This document shows, piece by piece, positions 17,721-26,922 of a stretch of 64,000 bases of DNA. Position numbers and translations under genes: made by a program. Numbering within the stretch: the stretch's first letter is position 1; each line of letters opens with the position of its first letter. The DNA is taken from contig NZ_JAMJWC010000001.1 of the NCBI RefSeq assembly GCF_023554555.1, positions 2,046,001 through 2,110,000 on the forward strand, in the 5' to 3' direction. The notes beneath the pieces were generated by a model. It was given only the letters and a program-made list of their open reading frames with translations. It had not been told where the DNA came from and ran no database searches. Origin of the DNA: Sphingobacterium sp. lm-10 (lineage in GTDB: Bacteria > Bacteroidota > Bacteroidia > Sphingobacteriales > Sphingobacteriaceae).

Positions 17721-17740
17721 AATTTGTGTTCAGTAGATCA

Positions 17741-17782
17741 AAAAATAAAAAAGCTATCAAAGCAGTTAAGTGCTTTGATAGC
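17741..17782 (-). terminator. Intrinsic terminator of enolase
   Basis: GCTATCAAAGCA (17753-17764) and TGCTTTGATAGC (17771-17782) form a 12-bp perfect stem with a 6-nt loop. On the minus strand it is followed by TTTTTTATTTTT (complement of 17741-17752). It lies 27 nt after the eno stop codon. Confidence 0.9.
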
Positions 17783-17808
17783 CTTTTAGAAAATAATCCA
17801 GAATTGGA

Positions 17809-19122
<1,314 letters not shown>

Positions 19123-19192
19123 TTAACTAAAAATATGCTTTCACACATAGTGTATCAAAAACACTAAGATACAAAACTTTACCTAAGTTTTT

Positions 19193-19222
19193 CAAAGATA
19201 GGAATTATCCATAGCCCTCCAA
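19193..19222 (-). promoter_or_regulatory. Promoter of enolase
   Basis: On the minus strand the -7 box TATCTTTG (19193-19200) is preceded at 19 nt by TTG (19220-19222), the consensus Bacteroidota layout. It predicts a leader of about 80 nt for eno. Confidence 0.6.
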
Positions 19223-19278
19223 GGATTAACAAAAAGATAACTTGGTAAAGATGAAGCGCATACGTTCTCAGGCGATCG

Positions 19279-20061
19279 CTACAGTTCTTCTACAAAAAGC
19301 CGGATCGAATTTGCCGGATCATCCGTACGCATAAAGTTTTCTCCAATCAGAAATCCGGAGTAACCCACCTTTTTCAGTTCCCGAATCGTAGCAGGATCAG
19401 ATATACCGCTTTCCGAAACTTTGATGTATTGATCAGGAATCTCAGTGGCCAATTCATAGGAGTGATCCAGCGATACACTAAAATCTTTCAGGTTTCTGTT
19501 ATTGACACCAATAGCATCAATACTATCAAACAAACTACGGCTCAGTTCTTCGGCATTATGCACTTCAAGCAATACACTCAACCCGAGCGATTGTGCATAG
19601 GCAGATAGCGATTGAATAGCTTCTACGTCTAAACACGCAGCAATCAATAAAATAATATCGGCACCGTATGCTTTCGCTTCTGTGATCTGATACGGATCGA
19701 TGATAAATTCTTTGCGCAACAGCGGAATGCTTAGCACTTCTCGTGCAGCCGTGAGATCGGCCAAACTACCTTGAAAAAAGTCGACATCGGTCAATACAGA
19801 AACAGCAGAAGCACCTGCATCTTGGTAACCTTTTACCACTTCCCGTACGGTCGCCTGACCATTGATCAGCCCTTTGGAAGGCGAAGCACGTTTGTACTCT
19901 GCAATAATTCCTGTATGCACGCCGTCCAACATAAAGTCGCGCAGGCGATAACAGCTTCTACCAAACATTGGGTACGCTTCTAGTTCCGCAGCGGTTACTT
20001 TTGATTTAGCTTCCGCCACTTCTATCTTTTTTCGATCTATAATTGTGTCTAATATTGTCAT
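19279..20061 (-). CDS. trpC: Indole-3-glycerol phosphate synthase
   Basis: The 260-residue TIM-barrel enzyme closes the indole ring in tryptophan synthesis. Motifs seen are AEYKRASPSKG (substrate-binding Lys), LLRKEFIIDPYQ, ADIILLIAA, LLEVHNAEEL, IGVNNRNLKDF and VSESGI. The ATG at 20061 (MTILDTIIDRKK) matches the usual N-terminus; an in-frame start at 20100 would add 13 residues and is less likely. It is 42 nt downstream of trpG and is the last gene of the operon: trpD, which normally lies between them, and trpF/B/A are absent. Confidence 0.97.
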   Translation of the reverse strand: MTILDTIIDRKKIEVAEAKSKVTAAELEAYPMFGRSCYRLRDFMLDGVHTGIIAEYKRASPSKGLINGQATVREVVKGYQDAGASAVSVLTDVDFFQGSLADLTAAREVLSIPLLRKEFIIDPYQITEAKAYGADIILLIAACLDVEAIQSLSAYAQSLGLSVLLEVHNAEELSRSLFDSIDAIGVNNRNLKDFSVSLDHSYELATEIPDQYIKVSESGISDPATIRELKKVGYSGFLIGENFMRTDDPANSIRLFVEEL

Positions 20062-20103
20062 GATTTGTGTTTTGATTAACAGTCTCTCCTTAACCAACAA
20101 GGT

Positions 20104-20676
20104 TTAGGAAAGCCAATTAGCAATTAACATTCGTCCGTTGTCTGTTAAGATAGATTCCGGATGGAATTGCATGCCACGCACGTCGTACTCGGTATGGGAT
20201 AATGCCATAATAATTCCGTCTTTATCCTCCGCCGTTACCCTCAGACAATCCGGCAAATTTTCGCGCTGTACTGCCCACGAATGGTATCTACCTATTTGAG
20301 AACTTTCAGGAAAATCCCGAAACAAGCGCTCCGCTGGATCCAGCACATGAATATCGGTAGCCACACCATGTAATGGCTTCTTCATATTGAATAAGGAACC
20401 GCCATATACTTCAGCAATGGCCTGCTGACCCAAGCAAATACCCAAAATTTGTTTGCTTTTGCCATAGCGACGAATTACATCCATCAATAAGCCTGCCTCG
20501 CTAGGAATTCCAGGCCCGGGAGATAACAACAGGCTATGATACGGTTCTACATCATCCAACGCAAATTTGTCGTTACGTACTACGTCGTAATCCCGACCAA
20601 GCTCCTGCAAGAGGTGCACCAAGTTGTAGGTAAAAGAATCGTAATTATCGATGACTAGTATTTTATTATTGTGCAT
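20104..20676 (-). CDS. trpG: Anthranilate synthase component II (glutamine amidotransferase)
   Basis: The 190-residue class I glutamine amidotransferase supplies ammonia to TrpE. The catalytic triad is readable as Cys81 in GICLGQQAIAE, His172 and Glu174 in MQFHPES. The oxyanion-type motif is LLSPGPGIPSEAG. It may also serve p-aminobenzoate synthesis (PabA), as is common when only one such gene exists. Its ATG lies inside the last codons of the preceding 61-residue gene (11-nt overlap), so translation is probably coupled. Confidence 0.96.
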   Translation of the reverse strand: MHNNKILVIDNYDSFTYNLVHLLQELGRDYDVVRNDKFALDDVEPYHSLLLSPGPGIPSEAGLLMDVIRRYGKSKQILGICLGQQAIAEVYGGSLFNMKKPLHGVATDIHVLDPAERLFRDFPESSQIGRYHSWAVQRENLPDCLRVTAEDKDGIIMALSHTEYDVRGMQFHPESILTDNGRMLIANWLS

Positions 20677-20851
20677 GAGGCAATTCGGTATCTGATGTAA
20701 GTGCTATTGTAGGTATTTCCTCTTCCAAAGCAATTGCTTTGGCTCTATAGGCATTCCGTAGTTCGATCAACTCGGCTATTCTATGCTCGATCGTCTGCAA
20801 CGAATCTTTCAGATGATCGGTATTCTCGCAATATTCTAATGGTCTGATCAT
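20666..20851 (-). CDS. Unknown 61-residue protein between trpE and trpG
   Basis: I do not recognise a family. The gene overlaps the trpE stop by 4 nt (ATGA) and the trpG start by 11 nt, which argues that it is translated as part of the operon and not a chance ORF. The protein is mostly one amphipathic, probably coiled-coil helix (LKDSLQTIEHRIAELIELRN, about 14-33, and onward to about 45) with a short polar tail. The helix faintly recalls the first helix of AroQ chorismate mutase (R-I-x-L-I-x-L-R), but it is far too short for that enzyme. It could be an accessory or assembly peptide of anthranilate synthase; this is inference. Confidence 0.65.
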   Translation of the reverse strand: MIRPLEYCENTDHLKDSLQTIEHRIAELIELRNAYRAKAIALEEEIPTIALTSDTELPHAQ

Positions 20852-22251
20852 ATTGTTTGCGCTAAATCTAATGCACGGCGCAAGGCCGCAATTTTGTTAT
20901 TCACTTCTTGTAATTCACTTTCCGGATCGGAATCCAATACTATACCGGCACCCGCCTGATAATGCAACAGATTGCCTTTGCTTAAAAAAGAGCGAATCAT
21001 GATGGCGTGGTTAAAATCTCCGTTGAAGCCCATGTAACCTATTGCGCCAGCATAAAACGATCGCTGCAAACCCTCGTAACGATCGATCAGCGTCAGCGCC
21101 ATGTGTTTTGGCGCACCAGATAGCGTACCTGCCGGAAACGTATCGCCCACCACATCAAATGGATTGACTCCTGCGTGCAGCTTGCCCGTTACTTTGGATA
21201 CCAGGTGGATAATATGAGAATAGTATTGTGCTTCTTTGTAGGATTTGACATGTACGTTGGTACAATGCCGGCTTAGATCATTTCGTGCTAAATCTACCAG
21301 CATTACATGTTCTGCAGACTCCTTAGGATCTTGTTTGAGTTGTTCGGCGATCTGCTCGTCCAGCTCCATGTCACCGGTCCGCTTAAATGTCCCTGCGATA
21401 GGGTAAATAGTGGCTTCATCTTTACGTATCGTCAACTGTGCCTCGGGGGATGAACCAAAAATTCGAAAGTCGCCATAATCGAAATAGAACAGGTAAGGGG
21501 ATGGGTTTACAGAGCGTAAAGCCCGGTATACATTAAACTCATCTCCTGTGAATCCAACAGAAAATGCACGGGAAGGTACGATTTGAAATACATCACCACG
21601 CTGAATATGCGTTTTCATCTTCCGTACCAATTCTCGAAACTCTTCATCGCTCATATTTGAGCCTTCATTCTCTTGTTTTTTAAAGGCGTATTCTGGGAAA
21701 TTTCGATTTTGGATAATGTATTCCAGTCGATCCAAATCGGAAGTTTCATGTTCCAGCAAATTCTCAAAAAGGAATAACTGATTTCGGAAATGATCTATAG
21801 CAATTACGTACTTATAGACATGGTATTGCATGGGTGGTATGTCTCGTTTGGGATCTTTCGGCGTAGTCAGCTTAATATCTTCGTAATGCGCTACCGCGTC
21901 AAACGAAAAGTAACCAAACAGGCCATTGGATATCAGATTGACCTCAGGCACGGCTTCCGAATGAAAAGAATCCCGAAAATTCGACACTTCTTGCTTTAAG
22001 TTGATTCCTTCTACCGGCTTACTTTGCTTCGGACGATTCGGATACGAAATGTGCAATCCTTCCCGATTCAATACAATCCCGGCGATAGGCTGGCAACAGA
22101 TATAACTGATGTTATTGTCGCGGCTCTGGTACTCCGAACTTTCCAATAGCAGGCTATTGGGAAACACGTCGCGCAAGCGTAGATAGATACTTACCGGTGT
22201 GGTTGTATCTGCCAAGATCTTCTTATGATTCGTTTTAAATGTATAGGACAT
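20848..22251 (-). CDS. trpE: Anthranilate synthase component I
   Basis: The 467-residue chorismate-binding enzyme makes anthranilate from chorismate with TrpG. The N-terminal domain contains LLLESSEY, the LLES motif that forms the tryptophan feedback site in TrpE proteins, which favours TrpE over PabB. The C-terminal chorismate domain shows RGDVFQIVPSRAFS, GSSPEAQLTI, PIAGTFKRTG, DLARNDLSRHC, TFPAGTLSGAPK and QAGAGIVLDSDPESE. It is the first structural gene after the trp attenuator and overlaps the next small gene by 4 nt. Confidence 0.97.
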   Translation of the reverse strand: MSYTFKTNHKKILADTTTPVSIYLRLRDVFPNSLLLESSEYQSRDNNISYICCQPIAGIVLNREGLHISYPNRPKQSKPVEGINLKQEVSNFRDSFHSEAVPEVNLISNGLFGYFSFDAVAHYEDIKLTTPKDPKRDIPPMQYHVYKYVIAIDHFRNQLFLFENLLEHETSDLDRLEYIIQNRNFPEYAFKKQENEGSNMSDEEFRELVRKMKTHIQRGDVFQIVPSRAFSVGFTGDEFNVYRALRSVNPSPYLFYFDYGDFRIFGSSPEAQLTIRKDEATIYPIAGTFKRTGDMELDEQIAEQLKQDPKESAEHVMLVDLARNDLSRHCTNVHVKSYKEAQYYSHIIHLVSKVTGKLHAGVNPFDVVGDTFPAGTLSGAPKHMALTLIDRYEGLQRSFYAGAIGYMGFNGDFNHAIMIRSFLSKGNLLHYQAGAGIVLDSDPESELQEVNNKIAALRRALDLAQTI

Positions 22252-22293
22252 GAATACGCATTTTTCTGATGTGGTAAATTTGTTCTTTAAAAC

Positions 22294-22327
22294 AAATGAG
22301 GCCCGACGTTCGCGTCGGGCCTCATTT
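22294..22327 (-). terminator. Attenuator terminator of the trp operon
   Basis: Two perfectly complementary 15-nt arms (22313-22327 and 22294-22308) enclose a 4-nt loop. The core is GAGGCCCGACG/CGTCGGGCCTC. On the minus strand it is followed by a U-rich tract (GTTTT after ATTT). It sits between the leader peptide stop (22349) and the trpE start (22251), so it ends transcription before the operon unless disrupted. Confidence 0.85.
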
Positions 22328-22394
22328 AAATAGCATATATCTTATATATTATACACACCAATAATTATGCCTGCCGACGCTGTTTGCACCCGGC
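22311..22394 (-). promoter_or_regulatory. Alternative-pairing segments of the trp attenuator (1:2 and 2:3)
   Basis: On the minus strand, segment 1 GCCGGGTGC (22386-22394) can pair with segment 2 GCGTCGGC (22373-22380) around the 5-nt loop AAACA, with one bulge and two wobble pairs. Segment 2 (GCGTCGG) can instead pair with CCGACGC, which is part of the terminator's 5' arm and loop (22311-22317). Segment 1 directly follows the three consecutive Trp codons. A ribosome stalled there would free segment 2 to sequester the terminator arm. This is the classic 1:2, 2:3, 3:4 logic. Confidence 0.7.
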
Positions 22395-22429
22395 CACCAC
22401 CATAATTGATATGTTGCATTATTCGACAT
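22349..22429 (-). CDS. trpL: trp operon leader peptide
   Basis: A 26-codon ORF starts ATG at 22427-22429 and ends TAA at 22349-22351. It begins MSNNATYQLWWWPG: three consecutive Trp codons (10-12) and one more Trp at 24, four of 26 residues, where about 1% would be expected by chance. It ends 21 nt before the terminator stem. Its position and content match leader peptides of ribosome-mediated trp attenuators known from enterobacteria. No Shine-Dalgarno sequence precedes it, as is usual in this phylum. Confidence 0.85.
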   Translation of the reverse strand: MSNNATYQLWWWPGANSVGRHNYWCV

Positions 22430-22436
22430 AGAGCAA

Positions 22437-22444
22437 CAAATATA
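22437..22444 (-). promoter_or_regulatory. Putative -7 promoter box of the trp operon
   Basis: On the minus strand this reads TATATTTG, an exact TAnnTTTG match, 7 nt before the leader peptide ATG. Transcription would begin 3-5 nt before that ATG. Confidence 0.55.
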
Positions 22445-22524
22445 ATATTATTTATGGATAATACTAATCGACAGGAAGAATAAATTAAAAAAAGGTTTTA
22501 AGCAAACATTTCCCGTATTATTAC

Positions 22525-22535
22525 GTTCTAAGAAC
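22525..22535. other. 11-nt palindrome upstream of the trehalose synthase gene
   Basis: GTTCTAAGAAC is a perfect inverted repeat around one central A. It lies 80 nt upstream of the preferred otsAB-type start in the divergent trp/trehalose region (22445-22614), which otherwise holds nothing I recognise. It could be an operator, without further support. Confidence 0.2.
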
Positions 22536-22614
22536 AGTGAATAAAATGTAGACTCGGCGCGGATAAATGCGTTTAAAAACCCACAGAGTTGAAGTCATTA
22601 CCGAAACAATAAGA

Positions 22615-24828
22615 ATGAATCCGAAAAACAATAATAAAGTAATCATTGTCTCGAATCGACTACCCGTAAAGATTGAAAGAAAAGAAGATGGATTAGTAAT
22701 TAGCCCAAGTGAAGGCGGGTTAGCAACCGGTCTGGGATCCATCTACAATGAAGGAAATAATATATGGGTTGGTTGGCCAGGCATCATCCCACAAGATGAA
22801 GCGGAAACGGCTTTCATCACAGAAGAATTACGCCGGCTCAACCTCGTTCCGGTTTTCCTGACCGAAGAAGAAATATTAGGTTATTACGAAGGTTTCTCTA
22901 ATGAAGTGCTGTGGCCTATCTGCCACTATAGTCCAAGTTATGCGGTATACGACACGGACAACTGGAATACCTACGTGCAGGTCAATGAAAAATTTGGACA
23001 GATTGTTCGGGAATACATTGATAGTGAGGATACCGTTTGGATCCACGACTATCAACTCATGCTACTTCCCAATGTACTGCGCAGACAGTACGAGAAGTTA
23101 TCCATTGGGTATTTTCAGCACATCCCATTCCCACCAGATGAAGTGTTTAGAAGTATTCCCTGGCGGAATGAATTGCTACTCGGTATACTTGGAGCAGATC
23201 TGATCGCTTTCCATACCTTCAACGACACCCAACATTTCTTAGATGCCTGTACACATATACTGAACATTCCGATCCGCAACAACTACTTGCAGATCCGCGG
23301 ACGCAGTGCCTATGTGGAGGTATATCCCATGGGAATCGATTTCGACAAGTTTAATACTTTGTCGAAGGAACCGGCGGTGAAGGAAAGAGCATTGGAGATC
23401 AAATCCTACTTTAAACAACGCAAAATCATTCTGTCGATCGATCGGCTAGACTACAGTAAAGGTATCATACAACGTATTGTGGCGTTCGAGGAGCTACTGA
23501 AAAATCATCCAGAATTGCGTGATCAGGTGGTATTGTATATGCTAGTAGTGCCATCACGTGACAAGGTGAAGCAGTACAAACGCCTGCGCGATGAAATCGA
23601 TCGCAGAGTGGGCAATATCAATTCAGTGTATGGATCTACCGACTGGACGCCGATTGCTTACTTCTATAACTCCTACCCTGTCGAAGAACTATCTTCCTTG
23701 TATGTGGCGGCAGATGTATGCTTGATCACCTCCATCCGCGACGGTATGAACCTCGTGAGTAAAGAATACATTGCTAGCAAAGAAGAAACTTCGGGTGTAT
23801 TGGTACTCAGCGAATTGGCAGGTGCCTCAAAAGAATTAATTGACGCAGTGCATGTAAACCCGAACTCTGTGGATCAGATCAGCCACGCATTACATTTTGC
23901 GCTGCACATGTCGGAAGAAGAAAAACTCAACCGGATGAACGCCAACTTTGCTTTGGTCAAGAAGTTTAACATTCACCATTGGGTGGAGATTTTCTTCGCC
24001 CGAATGAAGGAGATCAAAATTCAGCAACGGAAGGAGTTTGCCCGCAAAATCCAGCCAGAAAATAACGATGCCATTGCGGCCAAATTCCAAAGCACAACGA
24101 AAAGAATCTTCTTCCTTGATTATGATGGCACATTAATTGGCTTCCACAATGAAGCGGATAAAGCTACACCTACGGACGAAGTGTACGAACTGTTGGACAC
24201 CTTACAATCTGACCCGAATAATACCGTCGTGATTATTAGTGGTCGACCGCATCAAACGCTGGATAAGTGGTTTGGCAATCGCGGTTACACCTTAGTAGGT
24301 GAGCACGGCGTGTGGAAAAAATTACCGGGTGAAGCCTGGAGGAGTAAATCCAACTTATCGGATCGCTGGAAACCATCGGTAAAGCGTATCATGAATAAAA
24401 TTGCCAACCGCACCGCTGGATCTTCTGTTGAAGAGAAAGAATACTCTATGGCTTGGCATTACCGCAAAGTGCAGTCGGGACTGGGCAGGCTGCGGGCGCA
24501 AGAGCTGATGGATAGCCTGCGATACCTTATACCGCATCATGGCTTGCAACTTTTGTATGGAGATAAGGTCATCGAAGTGAAGAACTCCGAGGTCAATAAA
24601 GGTAAGGCAGCCAGCGGCATTGTTGAAAAACTGCAACCTGATTTTATCTTTGCTATGGGCGACGATGCCACTGATGAGGATATGTTTCATGAATTGCCTG
24701 CAGAGACCGTTTCGGTAAAAGTGGGCAGTAAAAAATCTGCTGCAAAATATTATGTAGATAGCCAGCAGGATGCAATACAATTATTGCATTCTATTGCAGG
24801 ACTAATTCAGCAAAATCAACCCAAATAA
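22615..24828 (+). CDS. Bifunctional trehalose-6-phosphate synthase/phosphatase
   Basis: The fusion protein (737 residues from this start) has an OtsA-type GT20 domain (about 8-470) and an OtsB-type HAD phosphatase domain (about 495-735). GT20 motifs are [54 protein letters not shown] and [16 protein letters not shown] motifs are FFLDYDGTL (about 497-505) and [11 protein letters not shown] (about 681-691). It makes trehalose from UDP- (or GDP-) glucose and glucose-6-phosphate. ATG 22615 is preferred since synthases start just before this motif; an in-frame ATG at 22567 would add 16 residues. The GH15 gene follows 23 nt later. Confidence 0.95.
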   Translation: MNPKNNNKVIIVSNRLPVKIERKEDGLVISPSEGGLATGLGSIYNEGNNIWVGWPGIIPQDEAETAFITEELRRLNLVPVFLTEEEILGYYEGFSNEVLWPICHYSPSYAVYDTDNWNTYVQVNEKFGQIVREYIDSEDTVWIHDYQLMLLPNVLRRQYEKLSIGYFQHIPFPPDEVFRSIPWRNELLLGILGADLIAFHTFNDTQHFLDACTHILNIPIRNNYLQIRGRSAYVEVYPMGIDFDKFNTLSKEPAVKERALEIKSYFKQRKIILSIDRLDYSKGIIQRIVAFEELLKNHPELRDQVVLYMLVVPSRDKVKQYKRLRDEIDRRVGNINSVYGSTDWTPIAYFYNSYPVEELSSLYVAADVCLITSIRDGMNLVSKEYIASKEETSGVLVLSELAGASKELIDAVHVNPNSVDQISHALHFALHMSEEEKLNRMNANFALVKKFNIHHWVEIFFARMKEIKIQQRKEFARKIQPENNDAIAAKFQSTTKRIFFLDYDGTLIGFHNEADKATPTDEVYELLDTLQSDPNNTVVIISGRPHQTLDKWFGNRGYTLVGEHGVWKKLPGEAWRSKSNLSDRWKPSVKRIMNKIANRTAGSSVEEKEYSMAWHYRKVQSGLGRLRAQELMDSLRYLIPHHGLQLLYGDKVIEVKNSEVNKGKAASGIVEKLQPDFIFAMGDDATDEDMFHELPAETVSVKVGSKKSAAKYYVDSQQDAIQLLHSIAGLIQQNQPK

Positions 24829-24851
24829 CTTATATATAGAATAAGCTTTAT

Positions 24852-26651
24852 ATGTCGCAAAAACATCGTTACGAAAGCGGTATCATAGGTAACTGCTCCT
24901 ATATTGCCCATGTGGGCAAAGACACCAACGTCAATTGGTTATGTTGGCCATCTTTTGAAGACTCCTTTATATTCGGCTCGTTATTGGACGCAGAGAAAGG
25001 TGGAGAATTTTCCATCCGACCAACGGGAGAAATCCTGCAAAGCAGACAATATTATGTAGACAATACCAACGTATTGTGTACGGAGATCACGAGTGAAGAT
25101 GGATCTTATCGAATTACCGATTTTGCACCAAGGTTTGAGCAGTACGAGCGCTATTATAAGCCCCTGATGCTCATACGCAAGGTAGAACCATTATCCGGTC
25201 ATCCAAAAATTAGGGTTAACTGTGAACCAACATACGATTACGGAAAACAGACTTTCAAAAAAGACCGTGGCAGTAATCATGTGCAATACCACTCGGCAGA
25301 TACGCACATGCGCTTGGCGACTAATATGCCAATCAGTCATTTCTTCGAAAATGAAGTGCCTTTTCTTTTAAACCAAACGGTGTACTTAATTTTGACTTAT
25401 GGAAGTGCATTTGAAGCGCCAATAGAACGTACCGCAGAAGAGTTTCAAACTAGAACACAGCATTATTGGCAAAAATGGATTAAGAAAGCCTCCATCCCAA
25501 CTTTTTATCAAAAGGAAGTCATTCGCTCCGCGCTAGTGCTCAAGTTACATCAATACGAAGATACAGGTGCGATTATCGCTGCAAGCACCACCAGCTTGCC
25601 AGAACATCCGGGATCAGGAAGAAATTGGGATTACCGCTACTGCTGGCTTCGTGATAGCTACTACGTACTGACGGCACTCAGTCACATCGGTCAGTTTGAA
25701 GAAATGGAGAAATATGCATCGTACATTGCCAATATTACGCATACTGATCTGGATCGTCTACAGCCACTTTATGGCATTTTCGGGCAACATAAATTGACCG
25801 AAAGCACATTGGATTATCTAGATGGATATCTTGGTGAACAACCGGTGCGGATTGGCAATCAAGCACACGAACATATCCAAAATGACGTATATGGACAGGC
25901 ACTCATCGCTTTGCTGCCTTTGCTGACAGACAGCCGCTATAATCACGAATTGAAGATCAATGTCCGGGAATGGACTTCCTTTATCTTGAAGAAAATCGGA
26001 GCCACAATTGATGAATTGGATGCCGGAATCTGGGAATTCAGGAATTTTGAACAACGCCATTGCTATTCCAACCTATTCCAATGGGCCGGAAGTACCGCGG
26101 CGTTAAAGATCGCGCGTATGTATGGTCTGGATGATATCGCGGAAGAAGCACAACGTCTTAAAAAACGTGCATCCGAACACATAGAGGGATGTTTTGATCC
26201 AGAGGCTCAGGTTTATACCAACGCGATTGACAGCGAAAATCTGGATGCAAGTACCTTGCAGCTTATCATGATGAACTACCTGGATCCATCCAGCGAAAAG
26301 GCGCGCAAGCACTTGGAAAGTTTGGAAAAAGAATTGAAGGCGGAAAATGGTTTATTCTATCGCTATCTGCACAAGGATGATTTCGGCAAGCCAAAGTCAA
26401 CTTTCCTAGTTTGTGCTTTCTGGTATGTGGAGGCGCTAGCCTGCGTCGGACGCATTGATGAGGCGAAAGATATTTTTGAAAAGCTAATGCAGTATAGCAA
26501 TCACTTAATGTTATTTAGTGAGGATGTAAGCGAAAATGATGGTAGCCAATGGGGCAACTTCCCACAGGCTTATAGTCATGTGGGCTTGGTCAATGCGGCG
26601 TATCGCATTGCCGTAAAGCTGGATCAGCCCACATTTTTTGAAAAAGAATAA
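24852..26651 (+). CDS. Glycoside hydrolase family 15 protein (glucoamylase/trehalase type)
   Basis: The 599-residue cytoplasmic protein (no signal peptide) has an N-terminal beta domain (about 1-210, GIIGNCSYIAHVGKDTNVNW) and an (alpha/alpha)6-barrel domain with GH15 motifs: GRNWDYRYCWLRDSYYVL (about 256), DAGIWEFRNFEQRHCYS with the presumed general-acid Glu (about 396), and SQWGNFPQAYSHVGLVNAA near the C-terminus. GH15 includes glucoamylases, glucodextranases and trehalases. Its place 23 nt behind the trehalose synthase gene makes a trehalose- or maltooligosaccharide-related substrate likely, but this is inference. Confidence 0.93.
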   Translation: MSQKHRYESGIIGNCSYIAHVGKDTNVNWLCWPSFEDSFIFGSLLDAEKGGEFSIRPTGEILQSRQYYVDNTNVLCTEITSEDGSYRITDFAPRFEQYERYYKPLMLIRKVEPLSGHPKIRVNCEPTYDYGKQTFKKDRGSNHVQYHSADTHMRLATNMPISHFFENEVPFLLNQTVYLILTYGSAFEAPIERTAEEFQTRTQHYWQKWIKKASIPTFYQKEVIRSALVLKLHQYEDTGAIIAASTTSLPEHPGSGRNWDYRYCWLRDSYYVLTALSHIGQFEEMEKYASYIANITHTDLDRLQPLYGIFGQHKLTESTLDYLDGYLGEQPVRIGNQAHEHIQNDVYGQALIALLPLLTDSRYNHELKINVREWTSFILKKIGATIDELDAGIWEFRNFEQRHCYSNLFQWAGSTAALKIARMYGLDDIAEEAQRLKKRASEHIEGCFDPEAQVYTNAIDSENLDASTLQLIMMNYLDPSSEKARKHLESLEKELKAENGLFYRYLHKDDFGKPKSTFLVCAFWYVEALACVGRIDEAKDIFEKLMQYSNHLMLFSEDVSENDGSQWGNFPQAYSHVGLVNAAYRIAVKLDQPTFFEKE

Positions 26652-26660
26652 ATATATGTT

Positions 26661-26693
26661 ACTAATACCCTCTTGGATCAAGAGGGTATTAGT
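26661..26693. terminator. Hairpin after the trehalose genes
   Basis: A perfect 14-bp stem (26661-26674 with 26680-26693, ACTAATACCC...GGGTATTAGT) and a 5-nt loop lie 9 nt after the GH15 stop. It is followed on the plus strand by A8 and not by T, so it is either a U-less terminator or mRNA 3'-end protection. Confidence 0.6.
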
Positions 26694-26737
26694 AAAAAAA
26701 ATTAGCTCCGATATTTCACATTTACTGTTTTTATCTA

Positions 26738-26745
26738 TACCTTTG
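26738..26745 (+). promoter_or_regulatory. Putative -7 promoter box of carA
   Basis: TACCTTTG matches TAnnTTTG exactly. A TTT (26714-26716) lies 21 nt upstream. It predicts a carA leader of about 170 nt, long enough for the upstream ORF and terminator described next. Confidence 0.55.
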
Positions 26746-26756
26746 TATCCCAGAAA

Positions 26757-26825
26757 ATGAAAGAAAATCTGTACCTATCTGACGCCTTTTTACCAATGAT
26801 TTTCATTGGTCATGTACGAAATTAA
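26757..26825 (+). CDS. Possible leader peptide ORF upstream of carA
   Basis: A 22-codon ORF (ATG 26757, TAA 26823-26825) begins MKENLYLSDAFLPM and ends with Arg21-Asn22-stop. It begins 11 nt after the carA promoter box and stops 5 nt before a terminator hairpin, the same layout as the trp leader. A perfect 8-bp hairpin lies within codons 12-18. There is one Arg codon, at the end, and no run of regulatory codons, so whether it is translated or regulatory is inference. Confidence 0.4.
   Translation: MKENLYLSDAFLPMIFIGHVRN
26792..26810 (+). promoter_or_regulatory. Hairpin in the carA leader
   Basis: ACCAATGA (26792-26799) and TCATTGGT (26803-26810) form a perfect 8-bp stem with a TTT loop. It precedes the terminator hairpin by about 20 nt and may act as a pause or competitor structure. 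Confidence 0.45.
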
Positions 26826-26830
26826 TTTGC

Positions 26831-26850
26831 AGCCCATTTGGGCTTTTTTT
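26831..26850 (+). terminator. Intrinsic terminator in the carA leader (candidate attenuator)
   Basis: AGCCC (26831-26835) pairs with GGGCT (26840-26844), followed by seven T. It lies after the carA promoter and 72 nt before the carA ATG, so readthrough would have to be controlled. It could be attenuation responding to pyrimidine or arginine supply; the signal is not known. Confidence 0.6.
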
Positions 26851-26922
26851 ATGTATATAGGCCAAGAAAGGATAGCAGAAGATCTACTTTTAAGTGTTTA
26901 ACTATCGTTATTTTATACAACA

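Noticed and set aside
17528..17722. 64-codon plus-strand ORF between ftsB and eno
   Set aside because: It runs through the palindromic repeat, is Arg/Ser/Leu-rich and has no recognisable features.
22521..22742. Minus-strand ORF of 73 codons in the trp/trehalose divergent region
   Set aside because: It overlaps the 5' end of the trehalose synthase gene antisense and has no family features; the trp leader peptide explains the transcription signals on that strand.
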